In this document: one piece after another, positions 17,920-31,189 of the stretch | How positions within the stretch are numbered: the stretch's first letter is position 1 | How the letters are laid out: each line of letters starts with the position of its first letter | Assembly (NCBI RefSeq): GCF_000648615.1 | Contig: NZ_JFZC01000025.1 | Coordinates: 60,044 to 124,043, forward strand | Length of the DNA stretch: 64,000 nucleotides | Origin: Sporolactobacillus terrae DSM 11697 | GTDB lineage: Bacteria > Bacillota > Bacilli > Bacillales > Sporolactobacillaceae | Direction of reading: 5' to 3' | The notes under the pieces: model-generated | The model's input: the letters and a program-made list of their open reading frames with translations, nothing else | Told to the model about the DNA's origin: nothing | Database searches by the model: none | Made by a program: the position numbers and the translations under genes

Positions 17920-18012
17920 GTGTTTTTCACACTCCTGTTTTGTTTGGTAGCGGCGCTCCTTTGTATTATGTCCACACGCTTTAAAAAAATTGATACGAAT
18001 CAGTGGTGATCT

Positions 18013-18041
18013 TTGGTTTACCCAATAAGCTTGGGTATAAT
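18013..18041 (+). promoter_or_regulatory. putative promoter of yusI
   Basis: TTGGTT (18013-18018) and TATAAT (18036-18041) are separated by 17 bp. An ACCCAA...TTGGGT inverted repeat sits inside the spacer. This is a sequence-only prediction. Confidence 0.45.
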
Positions 18042-18076
18042 AAAAAAGAAAGCAAAACGAAGAGAGGATGAGCGAT

Positions 18077-18448
18077 GTGCTTACGATGTACAGTTACCCG
18101 CCATGCGGCACTTGCCGAAAAGCAAAAAAATGGTTGGATGAGCATGATATTTCCTATCAGATCATAAATATTGCTGAGCAGCCGCCAAACCGTGCCTTGC
18201 TAGCACAGATCATCAAAAAAAGCGGGACAGCGATCGGCAAATTTTTTAATACAAGCGGAAAGCATTACCGTGAAGGCGATTATAAAAACAAAAGAAAAGA
18301 TGCTTCTGACGAACAATTGCTGGAGTGGCTGGAAGCAGACGGCATGCTGATCAAACGTCCACTTGTTTTTGATGAACAAAAGGCGACCGTTGGATTCAGT
18401 GAGAACATGTTTGAAAAGGAATGGCTGGAAAAGGTTAAGAACGCGTAA
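18077..18448 (+). CDS. yusI: ArsC/Spx-like thioredoxin-fold protein
   Basis: This protein of about 123 residues belongs to the ArsC/Spx family, with a CGTC redox pair next to the start (YSYPPCGTCRKAKKWL) and the family block IIKKSGTAIGKFFNTSG. It lacks the longer C-terminal helix of Spx regulators. Its role is not established: it is called arsenate reductase-like only by fold. GTG 18077 fits the GAGGATGAG ribosome site better than ATG 18068, which touches it. In Bacillus subtilis yusI also neighbours gcvH (yusH), which supports orthology. Confidence 0.85.
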   Translation: MLTMYSYPPCGTCRKAKKWLDEHDISYQIINIAEQPPNRALLAQIIKKSGTAIGKFFNTSGKHYREGDYKNKRKDASDEQLLEWLEADGMLIKRPLVFDEQKATVGFSENMFEKEWLEKVKNA

Positions 18449-18542
18449 ACTTTACTGTTTTTTCTTCCATTTCCTTACGGTATAATATGTATATATTTAG
18501 GAAGACGAACATCATTCATTTGTGAAAAACGGAGGCAAAATA

Positions 18543-18923
18543 ATGAGCGTACCAACAGACCTGCTTTATTCAAAGGACCATGAATGGGTAAAAAAAGAAG
18601 CCGATGGAAAAGTTCGTATCGGTATTACAGAATTTGCACAAAAAGAACTTGGAGATATCGTTTTTGTCGAACTGCCTGAAGTCGGTGCAGAACTGAATGC
18701 CGGCGATTCATTCGGCAGCGTTGAATCAGTAAAGACGGTTTCAGAACTATACGCACCGGTTAACGGAGTCGTGTCTGAAATTAATGATGAATTGGAGGAT
18801 TCACCCGAATTTGTCAACGAGTCGCCCTACGAAAAAGCGTGGATGATTGAACTTGAATCTGTGGATGAATCTGCGTTTGGACAATTACTTGATGCTGCTG
18901 CTTATGAGAAATTGATCGGTTAA
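18543..18923 (+). CDS. gcvH: glycine cleavage system H protein
   Basis: This 126-residue lipoyl carrier shuttles the aminomethyl group in glycine cleavage. In Firmicutes it is also the platform on which lipoate is assembled and passed to other enzymes. The lipoylated Lys is in [17 protein letters not shown], and the N-terminus [11 protein letters not shown] is typical. ATG 18543 follows GGAGGC. No gcvP or gcvT is in the window. The lipoate ligase at 57816 is a likely partner. A TATAAT at 18481-18486 is a plausible -10 box. Confidence 0.95.
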   Translation: MSVPTDLLYSKDHEWVKKEADGKVRIGITEFAQKELGDIVFVELPEVGAELNAGDSFGSVESVKTVSELYAPVNGVVSEINDELEDSPEFVNESPYEKAWMIELESVDESAFGQLLDAAAYEKLIG

Positions 18924-19211
18924 TTTAAAAAGCGCAAAGTTTAAGACACCACCGCTCATCACAATCCTTGTCATCAATTTGTTACCGTATTGTTGCTTTA
19001 TTTGGAGCAGCAGCCCATGGTATAAATAAGACAAGGATTTTTTGTGTTCATTCGACAAAAAATGATAGACTTGTACATTAACAAAAGTTTTTGACAATAG
19101 TTCATCCAGTTAATGGGACATGTTATGTTATAAAAAAGAAGAGCAACCGACTCTGGATCTTGACTAGTTTTTTACTTAAAGAAGAAGCAAAAGCGAGAGG
19201 TGAGTGTTTTG

Positions 19212-19970
19212 ATGAGCGCAAACCAGATGACATTAGGCGGAGCGTTTAATATTTCGCTTGAAAATAATATATCCCAAGTACAACAGGGAAATGAAATCTT
19301 GAGAAACTCAATTATCGAATCCTACAAACCTTTTATTAAAAAGGTTGTTTCTAAAGTATGCAATCGTTTTATCGATCAAACAATGGACGAATTCAGTGTG
19401 GGTCTCGTTGCGTTCAACGAGGCGATCAATCAATATCAGAACGGTCAGGGGAGTAAATTTCTGACTTTTGCCGATATGGTTATTCGTCGCCGAATCATCG
19501 ATTTTATTCGAAAAGAATCCCGACAAGTACGCCATATTTACTTGGATCAGACAAAACCGTCGGATGAAAATACGATGGAAGAAAGCTTTATCGAACAACA
19601 AGCGGCGATTGATCACTACGAAGAACAGCGTCGCATTCAAGAACGGATGGAACAGATTGAAAGCTACCGCGCGCTGCTGCTCGATTACGGCATTACGTTT
19701 GATGTACTGAGCAAACACTGCCCGAAGCATGCAGATGCACGCGAAAATGCAAAAGTTTCTGCGAAATTGCTTGTTGAACATAAGGAATTGGTCGCTTACT
19801 TAAAGAAAAAAAAGCAGTTACCGATAAAAGATTTGTTACAATTTGTTTCGTGCTCCCGTAAAACGATTGAAAGGAATCGAAAGTATATAATAGCTTTAGC
19901 ACTCATCTATATTGGTGGGTTCAGCGCATTACGGTCCTATATTGAACCAGAAATGGAGACGGTTCAATGA
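19212..19970 (+). CDS. sigI: RNA polymerase sigma factor SigI
   Basis: This 252-residue protein is an alternative sigma factor of the heat/envelope-stress SigI type. Region 2 is visible (FTADMVIRR-like block SKFLTFADMVIRRRIIDFIR) and a C-terminal helix-turn-helix reads LLQFVSCSRKTIERNRKYI. ATG 19212 follows AGAGGTGAG at 7 bp. rsgI follows within 25 bp, the conserved sigma/anti-sigma pairing. No clear SigI-type -35/-10 pair was found by eye in 18924-19211. Confidence 0.93.
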   Translation: MSANQMTLGGAFNISLENNISQVQQGNEILRNSIIESYKPFIKKVVSKVCNRFIDQTMDEFSVGLVAFNEAINQYQNGQGSKFLTFADMVIRRRIIDFIRKESRQVRHIYLDQTKPSDENTMEESFIEQQAAIDHYEEQRRIQERMEQIESYRALLLDYGITFDVLSKHCPKHADARENAKVSAKLLVEHKELVAYLKKKKQLPIKDLLQFVSCSRKTIERNRKYIIALALIYIGGFSALRSYIEPEMETVQ

Positions 19971-19993
19971 CCTGAGAAAGGTGGGGAGAAACA

Positions 19994-20938
19994 CTGATTA
20001 AACAAGATCAGGGTGTACTCATTTCCAAGAGAGGGCGCCGTGCCATCGTTTTAACTGATGACGGAGATTTTAAGTCCGTTCATCTCACACGGACGGCGAG
20101 ATTGTCGATTGGCCAAACCGTTACGGCGGCACACCTTGCTCATTTCTTCCTTCTTCCCAAATCGCTTATGATACCGATGATGGCACTGAGCATCTCCGTG
20201 CTCTGTTTTCTGCCGCTTTCACACAGCTCATACGCGCCCCCAGGGCCTGTGGCCGCTTATGTATATTTTGATCTGAAAGCGAGCGTTGAAGCGAGTGTGG
20301 ATCGCAACATGAACATTATTTCTGTTCAACCTTTAAACCAGGAGGCAAAACAATTTATTCAAGAACGCCCAATGCTTCAGAATGGGTCTTTTCAAGAACT
20401 GAGCGCAGCGCTGCTTTCAAAATTGGGCAAGGATTCGGGCAGCTCACTTTGCATTGTTACGTCCGTTCTTACGGATCAAATCAGCCGTTCGCAACGAACG
20501 GATTTCACTAGTGGTCTGACTGCAGCATTCAAAAGCAGTACACGTCGCGCAATAAAGGCGAACGGCATCGGCGTGCAATGGCTGCATACCTCGCTCCAGC
20601 AAAAACGAGCGGCTGAAGCACGTGGTTTGTCGGCGGGCAAGTATCTGCTTTATTTAAATGCGAATGCCTATGGGAAAACGTTATCCCTTGATGATGCTCG
20701 GCAGCTGTCCGCCGAGAAAATTCGCGAACGGTCGGCGTCACTTTCACTCCCTTGGCGCGCTTTATTTAAGGAAACGAAAAGTATTCGGGCGAATCATCCA
20801 AAAGCGGAGCAGGCCGTATCGGACTGGAGGCATGCACATCCGCTCTTTCAGAATCCGTTTCAATCGAGAGAACGGTTCATCGATCAAAGGGACAGTGGTT
20901 ACCACGATCTGAATAGTCGCACTGCGTGTTATGCCTGA
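19994..20938 (+). CDS. rsgI: anti-sigma factor RsgI (non-canonical start)
   Basis: This membrane protein of about 314 residues should hold SigI inactive. The cytoplasmic N-terminal RsgI domain reads QDQGVLISKRGRRAIVLTDD, then IGQTVTAAHLA. One membrane segment follows (LMIPMMALSISVLCFLPLS), then an extracytoplasmic part beginning AAYVYFDLKASVEASVDRN. The first ATG/GTG/TTG-type start in frame is TTG 20102, but it would remove most of the SigI-binding domain. The frame stays open back to 19976, with GGTGGGGAG just before CTG 19994 and ATT 19997. I infer that one of these rare codons starts translation; a sequence error is the alternative. Confidence 0.85.
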   Translation: MIKQDQGVLISKRGRRAIVLTDDGDFKSVHLTRTARLSIGQTVTAAHLAHFFLLPKSLMIPMMALSISVLCFLPLSHSSYAPPGPVAAYVYFDLKASVEASVDRNMNIISVQPLNQEAKQFIQERPMLQNGSFQELSAALLSKLGKDSGSSLCIVTSVLTDQISRSQRTDFTSGLTAAFKSSTRRAIKANGIGVQWLHTSLQQKRAAEARGLSAGKYLLYLNANAYGKTLSLDDARQLSAEKIRERSASLSLPWRALFKETKSIRANHPKAEQAVSDWRHAHPLFQNPFQSRERFIDQRDSGYHDLNSRTACYA

Positions 20939-21030
20939 ACGGTATAAAGGGGATTAAGAACAAGGAAAACCGCTGTGACGGTGTACCGTGATAAGCTTGA
21001 TCGAAGCAGCACGGGGAATGATAAAAAGAA

Positions 21031-21059
21031 TTGACACGAACCGTTTTGGATGGTAAATT
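21031..21059 (+). promoter_or_regulatory. promoter of the metNIQ leader
   Basis: A consensus TTGACA (21031-21036) is followed after 17 bp by TAAATT (21054-21059). It lies 25 bp upstream of the riboswitch aptamer. Confidence 0.75.
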
Positions 21060-21084
21060 AAGTACACTCAATTGAATAGAAAAA

Positions 21085-21234
21085 CTCTTATCCAGAGTGG
21101 CGGAGGGACTGGCCCGATGATGCCCGGCAACCTGATTGCGCATGCGCAAAGTCAAGGTGCTAATTCCTACAGAAGTGTAATGTATTCTGGCAGATGAGAG
21201 AGGCGGACCCACCTCTCTCAAGGCGGGTTTTTTT
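21085..21234 (+). ncRNA. SAM-I (S-box) riboswitch with terminator
   Basis: The aptamer core is clear: GGCGGAGGGACTGGCCCGAT, then GCCCGGCAACC, then CAAGGTGCTAATTCC. The P1 arms CTCTTAT (21085-21091) and ATGAGAG (21194-21200) pair. The expression platform follows: GAGAGAGG (21196) with CCTCTCTC (21212), and an overlapping ACCCACC / GGCGGGT stem (21207-21228) directly before a T run. These compete with the P1 3' arm. SAM binding should cause termination before metN. Confidence 0.95.
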
Positions 21235-21363
21235 ATTGGAGAATAATGAATGAACAAGAGGTGAAGGGGCCGGAAACGTTTCATAATCGAAACGAAAACA
21301 CAGGAAAACAGTTTTTTTATGCCTTGGATGGCGTTGTGTAATTTTTGAAAGCGGTGAACGCAT

Positions 21364-22383
21364 TTGATTCAATTAAGCAATATTGAGAAAACGTTTCGAA
21401 CTGCGAGAGGTCCTGTCCAAGCTTTAACAAGGGTTAATCTCAAGGTTCAAGAAGGAGAAGTGTTCGGTATTATCGGGTACAGCGGTGCTGGAAAAAGTAC
21501 GCTGATTCGGTTGATTAATTTACTTGAGAAACCGACTTCAGGGACCATCACGATCGATGGCCACGATTTGACGAAGCTGAATGAGCGTCAGTTGCGTAAA
21601 GAACGGCGCAATATCGGTATGATCTTTCAACATTTCAATCTGCTTTGGTCGCGAACCGTTGCCGAGAATATTGCACTTCCCTTAGAGTTAACGAATACGA
21701 ACAAAGATCAGCGCGAGTCCAGAATTGCGGAATTGATCAAAATGGTGGGGTTGGAAGGAAAGGAATCGGCTTATCCCGCGCAACTGAGTGGTGGTCAAAA
21801 ACAGCGTGTCGGCATTGCACGCGCTCTGGCGAACAACCCAAAGGTGCTTTTGTGCGATGAAGCAACGTCTGCACTTGATCCCAAAACGACCGATTCAATT
21901 CTTTCGCTTTTGTCATCGATCAATCAATCATTAGGCATAACGATCCTATTGATTACCCATGAAATGTCCGTCATTCAAAAGCTATGCAGACGCGTCGCCG
22001 TTCTTGACCATGGCTGCATTGTCGAAGAGGGCAGCGTTACCGAGGTGTTCCAACACCCGAAACAGCAGATAACGAAAGAATTCATCGGTAGTTCCGATGA
22101 CGGCCGCAGGCAGAAGGCAGCACGTTTGCGTGATTTGGCGCCGAAGCGTGCAACACTGGTTCATCTAAGTGCGGATAATCCGCAGCTTCTTCAGAAAAAT
22201 CTTGCCCGACTGCTTGCCAACACTAACCTTTCAGTTAAAGTGCTGGGGACTGAGCGTTCAGATAAGGACCATCAGGAGAAGACATTGCTTGCCGTCGAAG
22301 GAACTATCCATGTGATGAACGATGCTTTTGCAGCGATTCGTTCCGAGCATGCAGCAATCGAGGTGCTCAATTCTAATGAGTGA
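21364..22383 (+). CDS. metN: methionine ABC transporter, ATP-binding protein
   Basis: This 339-residue ATPase energises methionine uptake. Walker A (GYSGAGKST), the signature [15 protein letters not shown] and Walker B ([12 protein letters not shown]) are present. A C-terminal extension of about 95 residues (from about 245) is the NIL regulatory domain that senses intracellular methionine. It starts at TTG 21364 ([11 protein letters not shown]). It is under S-box control and overlaps metI by 8 bp. Confidence 0.96.
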   Translation: MIQLSNIEKTFRTARGPVQALTRVNLKVQEGEVFGIIGYSGAGKSTLIRLINLLEKPTSGTITIDGHDLTKLNERQLRKERRNIGMIFQHFNLLWSRTVAENIALPLELTNTNKDQRESRIAELIKMVGLEGKESAYPAQLSGGQKQRVGIARALANNPKVLLCDEATSALDPKTTDSILSLLSSINQSLGITILLITHEMSVIQKLCRRVAVLDHGCIVEEGSVTEVFQHPKQQITKEFIGSSDDGRRQKAARLRDLAPKRATLVHLSADNPQLLQKNLARLLANTNLSVKVLGTERSDKDHQEKTLLAVEGTIHVMNDAFAAIRSEHAAIEVLNSNE

Positions 22384-23041
22384 ATGGCTTCAAACGGTTG
22401 ATTGGCCCGGCATGTGGCTGGCAACCGGACAAACGCTTTATATGACGATTATATCTGGTGTTTTTACATTTATTTTAGGTATTTTTTTAGGTTTACTGCT
22501 CTATTTAACCGCAAAAGGTGGACTTTTTGAAAATCAGGTGATCTATGGTCTGATCGCCTCATTTGTCAATACTTTCCGATCAATCCCGTTTATCATCTTA
22601 ATTATTCTTTTGATCCCGTTCACAATGCTCCTGCTTGGCACAATGATCGGAGCAACGGCGGCGTTGCCGGCAATTATTATTGGTTCGGCGCCGTTCTATG
22701 GCCGACTGGTTGAAATTGGACTTAGAGAAGTGGACAAAGGCGTCATTGAAGCCGCTCAGGCAATGGGGGCAACGAGGTGGCAGATTGTTCTGAAGGTCTT
22801 GCTTCCCGAGGCGATGCCGGCGTTATCCTCAGGGATGACGGTAACTTTTATTGCTCTGATCGGCAATACGGCAATGGCGGGTGTTATTGGTGCCGGCGGT
22901 TTAGGCACGATTGCATATAATGAAGGTTTTCAAACAAATAATAACTTGATTACGTTCATTGCAACGATCATCATCCTAGTCATTGTTTTTTTGATTCAAT
23001 ACATTGGCGATCGCATCACGCGACGTGTAGACAAGAGATAG
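22376..23041 (+). CDS. metI: methionine ABC transporter, permease
   Basis: This 221-residue inner-membrane protein has five or so hydrophobic segments and the permease loop [20 protein letters not shown], which contacts MetN. ATG 22376 ([14 protein letters not shown]) lies inside the end of metN, so translation is coupled. The longer frame from 22322 is read within metN and is not used. Confidence 0.95.
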   Translation: MSEWLQTVDWPGMWLATGQTLYMTIISGVFTFILGIFLGLLLYLTAKGGLFENQVIYGLIASFVNTFRSIPFIILIILLIPFTMLLLGTMIGATAALPAIIIGSAPFYGRLVEIGLREVDKGVIEAAQAMGATRWQIVLKVLLPEAMPALSSGMTVTFIALIGNTAMAGVIGAGGLGTIAYNEGFQTNNNLITFIATIIILVIVFLIQYIGDRITRRVDKR

Positions 23042-23115
23042 ACAGCTAAAAGCTGATCATAAAAAAATGATGGTAAAAAAATCATGGCGACACATCTTAA
23101 TTGGGGGTTACAAAT

Positions 23116-23946
23116 ATGAAAAAGTCAATCGTTTTTTCGCTCATTCTAGCATTCGCACTCATTCTCAGCGCATGCGCACAATCGGCAGGATCGTCTCAAA
23201 AGACGTCTCAAAAGACGCAAACACTCACTGTCGGTGCGTCAGCAGTTCCTCATGCACAAATCTTGAAACAAGCGGTACCGCTGCTGAAGAAAAAAGGGAT
23301 TAACTTGAAAGTAAAAGTGTTCCAAGACTATGTATTGCCCAACCAGGCGCTTGCATCAAAACAATTGGACGCCAATTACTTCCAGCACGTTCCATTCCTA
23401 GATCTCTATAATAAACAACACAATACAGATTTAGTTAATGCAGGAAAAATCCACATTGAACCTTTTGGTATTTATTCGAAGAAATATAAAAAGGTTGCCG
23501 ACATAAAAGACGGAGCAACGGTTCAAATCAGCAACAACAAGTCAGAACAAGGCCGTATTCTGCTGCTCTTGCAGTCGAAAGGGCTTTTGAAGATCAAATC
23601 CGGCGTTGATCCGATTTCTGCTACACTAAAAGACATTAATAACTTCAAACATCTGAAATTCCTGCAGCCGATTGATCCGGCACTTCTGCCAAAAGCCTAC
23701 GAAAATAGTGCGGCAGACCTGTTTGCGATTAATACAAATTTTGCGCTTCAAGCAAAACTGCAGCCGAAAAAAGATGCGTTGATTCTCGAAGGCGCTTCAT
23801 CGCCATATGCGAATATTATCGCCGTACGCAAGGGCGATCAAAATAAAAAAGCAATTAAAGAGTTAGTCGATGTGCTTCAATCTAAGGAAATCCAATCATT
23901 TATTAATGAAAAATACAAAGGCGCAGTACTGCCGGTATCTGAATAA
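23116..23946 (+). CDS. metQ: methionine-binding lipoprotein
   Basis: This 276-residue substrate-binding lipoprotein has a lipobox ending ILSAC, with Cys 20 as the lipid-modified residue. It is followed by a short Ser/Gln/Lys linker with an SQKTSQKTQ duplication, and the NlpA fold: LTVGASAVPHAQILKQAVP, DYVLPNQALASKQLDANYFQ. The N-terminal start at ATG 23116 places the signal peptide correctly. It is the last gene of the metNIQ operon. Confidence 0.95.
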   Translation: MKKSIVFSLILAFALILSACAQSAGSSQKTSQKTQTLTVGASAVPHAQILKQAVPLLKKKGINLKVKVFQDYVLPNQALASKQLDANYFQHVPFLDLYNKQHNTDLVNAGKIHIEPFGIYSKKYKKVADIKDGATVQISNNKSEQGRILLLLQSKGLLKIKSGVDPISATLKDINNFKHLKFLQPIDPALLPKAYENSAADLFAINTNFALQAKLQPKKDALILEGASSPYANIIAVRKGDQNKKAIKELVDVLQSKEIQSFINEKYKGAVLPVSE

Positions 23947-23967
23947 TAACAAATACAAGACCGATGA

Positions 23968-24001
23968 AACCGCTCGATAGCCATGGCTGAGCGGTTTTTT
24001 T
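23968..24001 (+). terminator. terminator of metNIQ
   Basis: AACCGCTC and GAGCGGTT form the stem, followed by a T run. Confidence 0.85.
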
Positions 24002-24239
24002 CTATTCTAATCAGAGCGATTCGTTTCTCCTTTTACAATCATAAATAAAGTTGTTTTTTTATCAAAGATCAATGATGAATCTTGAAAACAGCGGTATAAT
24101 ACGGGTACATACATTTATAAACGATGGGGATATCCTTTTATTTGCTATCTATTTACATCTGATATAAGATGATAATGAGAATAGATTGAGAATGTGAATC
24201 AATCTGCAAATTGACATTATCCATACTGGAGGTTTTGAG

Positions 24240-25022
24240 ATGACTGCACCTGAATTGAAAATAAACGACCTTCACGTTTCCGTTGAAGGCAAGTCCATTG
24301 TCAAGGGCTTTGATCTAGATATGAAGGGCGGAGAGATTCACGCCTTGATGGGGCCAAACGGAACAGGGAAATCAACGGTTGCATCGGCACTGATGGGGCA
24401 TCCGAAGTATGAAGTCACTTCAGGACAGGCTTTGCTTAACGAGCAGAACCTGCTGGATATGGCGGTTGATGAACGTGCCCGCGCAGGAATGTTTCTCGCC
24501 ATGCAGTACCCAAGTGAAGTGAGCGGTGTCAGCAATGCTGATTTTCTAAGAACAGCGATTAACGGCAGACGCGGCGAAGGCAATGAGATTCCGCTGATGA
24601 AGTTTATCAAAACGCTGGATAAAAAAATGAACATGCTGGAAATGGATGAATCCTTTGCCGAACGCTATGTCAATGAAGGATTCTCCGGCGGTGAAAAGAA
24701 ACGCAACGAAATATTGCAGCTGATGATGCTTGAACCGAAATTTGCGATCTTGGATGAAATTGATTCTGGGTTGGATATTGATGCGTTGAAGTGGGTTGCC
24801 AAAGGGGTTAACTCGATGCGCTCAGAGAACTTTGGCTGCTTAATTATCACCCACTATCAGAGGCTGTTGAATTATATTAAACCGGATAAGGTACACATTA
24901 TGATGCAAGGACGGATTGTTAAAACAGGCGGACCGGAACTTGCTTTGCAGCTTGAAAAAGAAGGCTATGACGGGATGAAGGCTGAACTGGGTATTAAAGA
25001 CGATGAAACGGTAGAAGCCTGA
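24240..25022 (+). CDS. sufC: Fe-S cluster assembly ATPase SufC
   Basis: This 260-residue ABC-type ATPase forms the SufBCD scaffold complex in the cytoplasm. Walker A (GPNGTGKST), the signature GFSGGEKKRNEILQL and Walker B (FAILDEIDSGLDIDAL) are all intact. ATG 24240 follows ACTGGAGG. It is the first gene of sufCDSUB. The upstream 293 bp contain a TATAAT (24095-24100) and an AT-rich GATAATGAGAAT stretch (24171), without a convincing operator. Confidence 0.97.
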   Translation: MTAPELKINDLHVSVEGKSIVKGFDLDMKGGEIHALMGPNGTGKSTVASALMGHPKYEVTSGQALLNEQNLLDMAVDERARAGMFLAMQYPSEVSGVSNADFLRTAINGRRGEGNEIPLMKFIKTLDKKMNMLEMDESFAERYVNEGFSGGEKKRNEILQLMMLEPKFAILDEIDSGLDIDALKWVAKGVNSMRSENFGCLIITHYQRLLNYIKPDKVHIMMQGRIVKTGGPELALQLEKEGYDGMKAELGIKDDETVEA

Positions 25023-25049
25023 ACGTTGAAATAGTAAGGAGGGGTGACG

Positions 25050-28022
<2,973 letters not shown>

Positions 28023-28174
28023 GCAGTACATGCAACTTTTCTGTGACTTATGGTACACTTAGGGTATGTACGACTTAATGAATTCGAACAGGTGAACATT
28101 CGGTGTATCTCTGTGATCAATAAATATGCGATGCGGTGCATCGCCTTATAAAGCTAAAAAGGAGGAATTCCGCA

Positions 28175-29581
28175 ATGGCTACAGAACAGCAGCAGCTTCC
28201 TGACATTGAAGAGTATAAATATGGATTTAGGGAAAAAGATGTGTCCGTATTTCGGACCAAGCGGGGTCTGACTGAAGATATTGTGCGCGAAATTTCCAAG
28301 AAGAAAAATGAACCGGAATGGATGCTCAATTATCGTCTGAAGGGTCTGCATCATTTTTATAAACGGCCGATGCCTCAATGGGGTGCTGATCTCAGTGGAT
28401 TAGATTTCGATGATCTAACCTACTATGTAAAGCCGGTGGATAATCAGGGACGTTCTTGGGATGAAGTGCCGGATGAAATTAAAGACACTTTTGATAAGCT
28501 TGGTATTCCTGAAGCTGAGCGCAAATATCTGGCCGGCGTTTCTGCCCAATACGAATCCGAAGTGGTCTACCACAGCATGAAAGACGAGCTGGAAAAGGAC
28601 GGCGTGATTTTCCTTGATACGGATTCCGCCTTGCAGAAACACGAAGAACTCTTTAAACAATATTTTGGCAAAGTGATCGCTTATGCCGATAATAAATTCT
28701 CTGCCCTTAATGCGGCATGCTGGTCCGGCGGTTCCTTTGTTTATATTCCAAAGGGCGTTGTGTGCAAGACACCGCTGCAAGCTTATTTCCGGATTAATTC
28801 CGAAAGTATGGGTCAATTTGAACGAACCTTGATCATTGTCGATCAAGGGGCGTCTGTCCATTATGTTGAAGGCTGTACTGCTCCGGTTTATTCGAGCAGT
28901 TCATTGCACAGCGGAATCGTTGAGATTTATGTGTGCAAAGATGCATACTGCCGCTATACGACGATTCAGAACTGGGCAAACAATGTTTATAATCTTGTGA
29001 CTCAGCGTGCGATTTGTGAGGATCACGCGACGATGGAATGGGTTGACGGCAATATTGGTTCTGCGGTTACAATGAAGTATCCATCGGTTGTTCTCAAGGG
29101 TGAAGGTTCGCGAGGCAGCACGTTGACAATCGCTATTGGCGGAAAAGGACAAAATCAAGATTCAGGATCAAAGATGATCCACCTTGCGCCGAATACATCA
29201 TCAACAATTATCTCTAAATCGATTGCTAAAAATGGTGGAAATGTTACTTATCGAGGGAAAGTTCATTTTTCGCCTAAAGCAAAGAATTCTCGTTCCCACA
29301 TTGAATGCGATACTTTGATCATGGATGATCAATCAACATCGGATACGATTCCATATAATGAAGTCCTGAATAAAGACATTTCGATGGAACATGAAGCGAA
29401 AGTTTCAAAAGTATCTGAAGAGCAGCTTTTCTATTTGATGAGCCGCGGCCTTACGGAACAAGAAGCTACTGAGATGATTGTGATGGGCTTCATCGAGCCA
29501 TTTACCAAAGAGCTTCCGATGGAATATGCGGTTGAAATGAATCGATTGATTAAATATAACATGGAAGGCTCGATCGGCTGA
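28175..29581 (+). CDS. sufB: Fe-S cluster assembly protein SufB
   Basis: This 468-residue scaffold subunit holds the nascent Fe-S cluster with SufC and SufD. Typical blocks include [19 protein letters not shown] near the N-terminus, [20 protein letters not shown], and the conserved [14 protein letters not shown] near residue 385. ATG 28175 follows AAAGGAGG. A 152-bp gap separates it from sufU; TGCAAC (28031) with TACACT (28054) there could be an internal promoter. Confidence 0.96.
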   Translation: MATEQQQLPDIEEYKYGFREKDVSVFRTKRGLTEDIVREISKKKNEPEWMLNYRLKGLHHFYKRPMPQWGADLSGLDFDDLTYYVKPVDNQGRSWDEVPDEIKDTFDKLGIPEAERKYLAGVSAQYESEVVYHSMKDELEKDGVIFLDTDSALQKHEELFKQYFGKVIAYADNKFSALNAACWSGGSFVYIPKGVVCKTPLQAYFRINSESMGQFERTLIIVDQGASVHYVEGCTAPVYSSSSLHSGIVEIYVCKDAYCRYTTIQNWANNVYNLVTQRAICEDHATMEWVDGNIGSAVTMKYPSVVLKGEGSRGSTLTIAIGGKGQNQDSGSKMIHLAPNTSSTIISKSIAKNGGNVTYRGKVHFSPKAKNSRSHIECDTLIMDDQSTSDTIPYNEVLNKDISMEHEAKVSKVSEEQLFYLMSRGLTEQEATEMIVMGFIEPFTKELPMEYAVEMNRLIKYNMEGSIG

Positions 29582-29608
29582 TCGTTCGGTTTCCGATCCT
29601 TTCCAGCA

Positions 29609-29653
29609 GACCTTTCAATGCGCGAATACGCGCAATTTGAAAGGTTTTTGTTT
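29609..29653 (+). terminator. terminator of sufCDSUB
   Basis: ACCTTTCAA and TTGAAAGGT form the stem, with a GCGCGAATACGCGC inner hairpin and a T-rich tail. Confidence 0.8.
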
Positions 29654-29755
29654 TACAATAAGAAGGTAAAGCGAGCAGCTGAAGTGAGGTAAAATAGAAG
29701 CATTCATTTGATTTCGTTCGTTTTGCATTTGGTTTATGATCGGGGGGACAAATGC

Positions 29756-31168
29756 GTGATACGACTACACTTTTTCCATACAAATGATATTCACAGTCAT
29801 CTCAACAATTGGGGCTGCCTGGTCCGCTATTTAAACGATGAACGCCATCGGCTCGATCAGGTCGGGGAACCGTATCTGACGCTTGATCTCGGTGATCATA
29901 TGGATCGCGTAAACCCGCTGACCGAAGGCTTGCTTGGCGCAGGCAATGTACACTTGCTAAACGAAGCCGGATATGATTACGCAACGATCGGCAACAATGA
30001 AGGCATCACGTTTACCAAGGATCAACTTAGCGCTGCGTATACCATGCGCCACTTCAAAGTTGTGCTTGCCAACCTCTATGATCAGCATTCGGGCTCGCGG
30101 CCATCGTGGTGTCTGCCTTGGGTCATTGATGACATGCAAGGGATAAAAGTGGGTTTGATCGGGATAACCGCCGCTTTCCCAAACTTTTACCGCCTACTCG
30201 GCTGGAGCATTTCAGACCCCTACACAGAGCTGAAGGCGGCAGTGGATCAAGTGCGAGGTAAAGTAGATCTTGTGGTTGTGCTGTCTCATTGCGGGCTGCC
30301 CTTTGATGAACGTGTGGCAAAAGAGTTGTCCGGGATTGATGTGATCATTGGCGCCCATACGCATCATGTGCTCGAACAAGGAGAACTGTTGGACGGCACA
30401 TTAATTGCACAGACAGGCAAATTCTTGGGCTATGCCGGTCATATTGTTATTGAATACGATGAATGCAAGCGTAAGGTTCTTCATAAAGGTGCGGATTTGA
30501 TTACACTGCGCAAGCCTGAAGATCAGTCCGCCGCTCTTGAAGTGAAACGATTAACGGATCGCGGGATTGCCAATATGCAGCATCGTATTGCTTATTTGGA
30601 TCATCCATTGCAGGTCGATTGGTTTCAATCGTCTGAATTGCCGTCAATGATGGCGGATGCGCTTCGCTTATGGTGTGATGCCGACATTGGCCTGGTCAAT
30701 GCGGGAGTCATTCTTGGTCCGCTTCCTAAAGGCGCTGTGACCCGTTTCATGGTGCATCAGATTTGCCCACACCCGATTAATCCGTGTCGGGTTGAAGTGT
30801 CCGGCAATGCGATTATTTCGATGATTCAGCTCGGCATGAAGAAGTCTTTCCAAAATTATGCGCTAAAAGGGTTCGGCTTTCGCGGGAAACGCGTCGGCTG
30901 TCTCATTTTCAGTCATCTGACTTATGAGCAGGAAGGGGAGACTGCGGTTCATGTTCGAATCAACGGTAAACCCCTTGATAAAGCGGGACGCTACAGCATC
31001 GGAACAATCGACATGTTTACGCTAGGCGCGATGCTGCCGCCAATTGTTAAAGCGGAGCAGCGCTTTTACTTGCCGGAGACGCTGCGCGATTTACTTGCTT
31101 GGCAGCTCAGTAAGCGCAGCGATGCAAAACCGGACAGTCACCCATTGCCTCATCCCTCCATAAACTGA
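29756..31168 (+). CDS. yunD: bifunctional metallophosphatase/5'-nucleotidase family protein
   Basis: This 470-residue protein has an N-terminal metallophosphoesterase domain: FHTNDIHSHL, LDLGDHMDR, TIGNNEG, LSHCGLPFD and GAHTHH supply the dimetal ligands. A C-terminal 5'-nucleotidase domain follows (from about residue 300). No signal peptide is seen, so it is probably cytoplasmic. GTG 29756 is chosen: GGGGGGAC lies 7 bp upstream and the domain begins six residues later. The order yunD-yunC-yunB next to lytH matches Bacillus subtilis. Confidence 0.88.
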   Translation: MIRLHFFHTNDIHSHLNNWGCLVRYLNDERHRLDQVGEPYLTLDLGDHMDRVNPLTEGLLGAGNVHLLNEAGYDYATIGNNEGITFTKDQLSAAYTMRHFKVVLANLYDQHSGSRPSWCLPWVIDDMQGIKVGLIGITAAFPNFYRLLGWSISDPYTELKAAVDQVRGKVDLVVVLSHCGLPFDERVAKELSGIDVIIGAHTHHVLEQGELLDGTLIAQTGKFLGYAGHIVIEYDECKRKVLHKGADLITLRKPEDQSAALEVKRLTDRGIANMQHRIAYLDHPLQVDWFQSSELPSMMADALRLWCDADIGLVNAGVILGPLPKGAVTRFMVHQICPHPINPCRVEVSGNAIISMIQLGMKKSFQNYALKGFGFRGKRVGCLIFSHLTYEQEGETAVHVRINGKPLDKAGRYSIGTIDMFTLGAMLPPIVKAEQRFYLPETLRDLLAWQLSKRSDAKPDSHPLPHPSIN

Positions 31169-31189
31169 ATGAGGAGGGGAGGCTTTAGA

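Noticed and set aside
21270..21284. cre site before metN
   Set aside because: GGAAACGTTTCA looks similar, but the spacing around CG is one base short of the consensus.
24170..24202. Fur box before sufC
   Set aside because: GATAATGA matches the start of the consensus, but only about 12 of 19 positions agree overall.
29708..29755. Longer yunD N-terminus
   Set aside because: The extra codons lack a ribosome site and do not match the family; GTG 29756 fits both.
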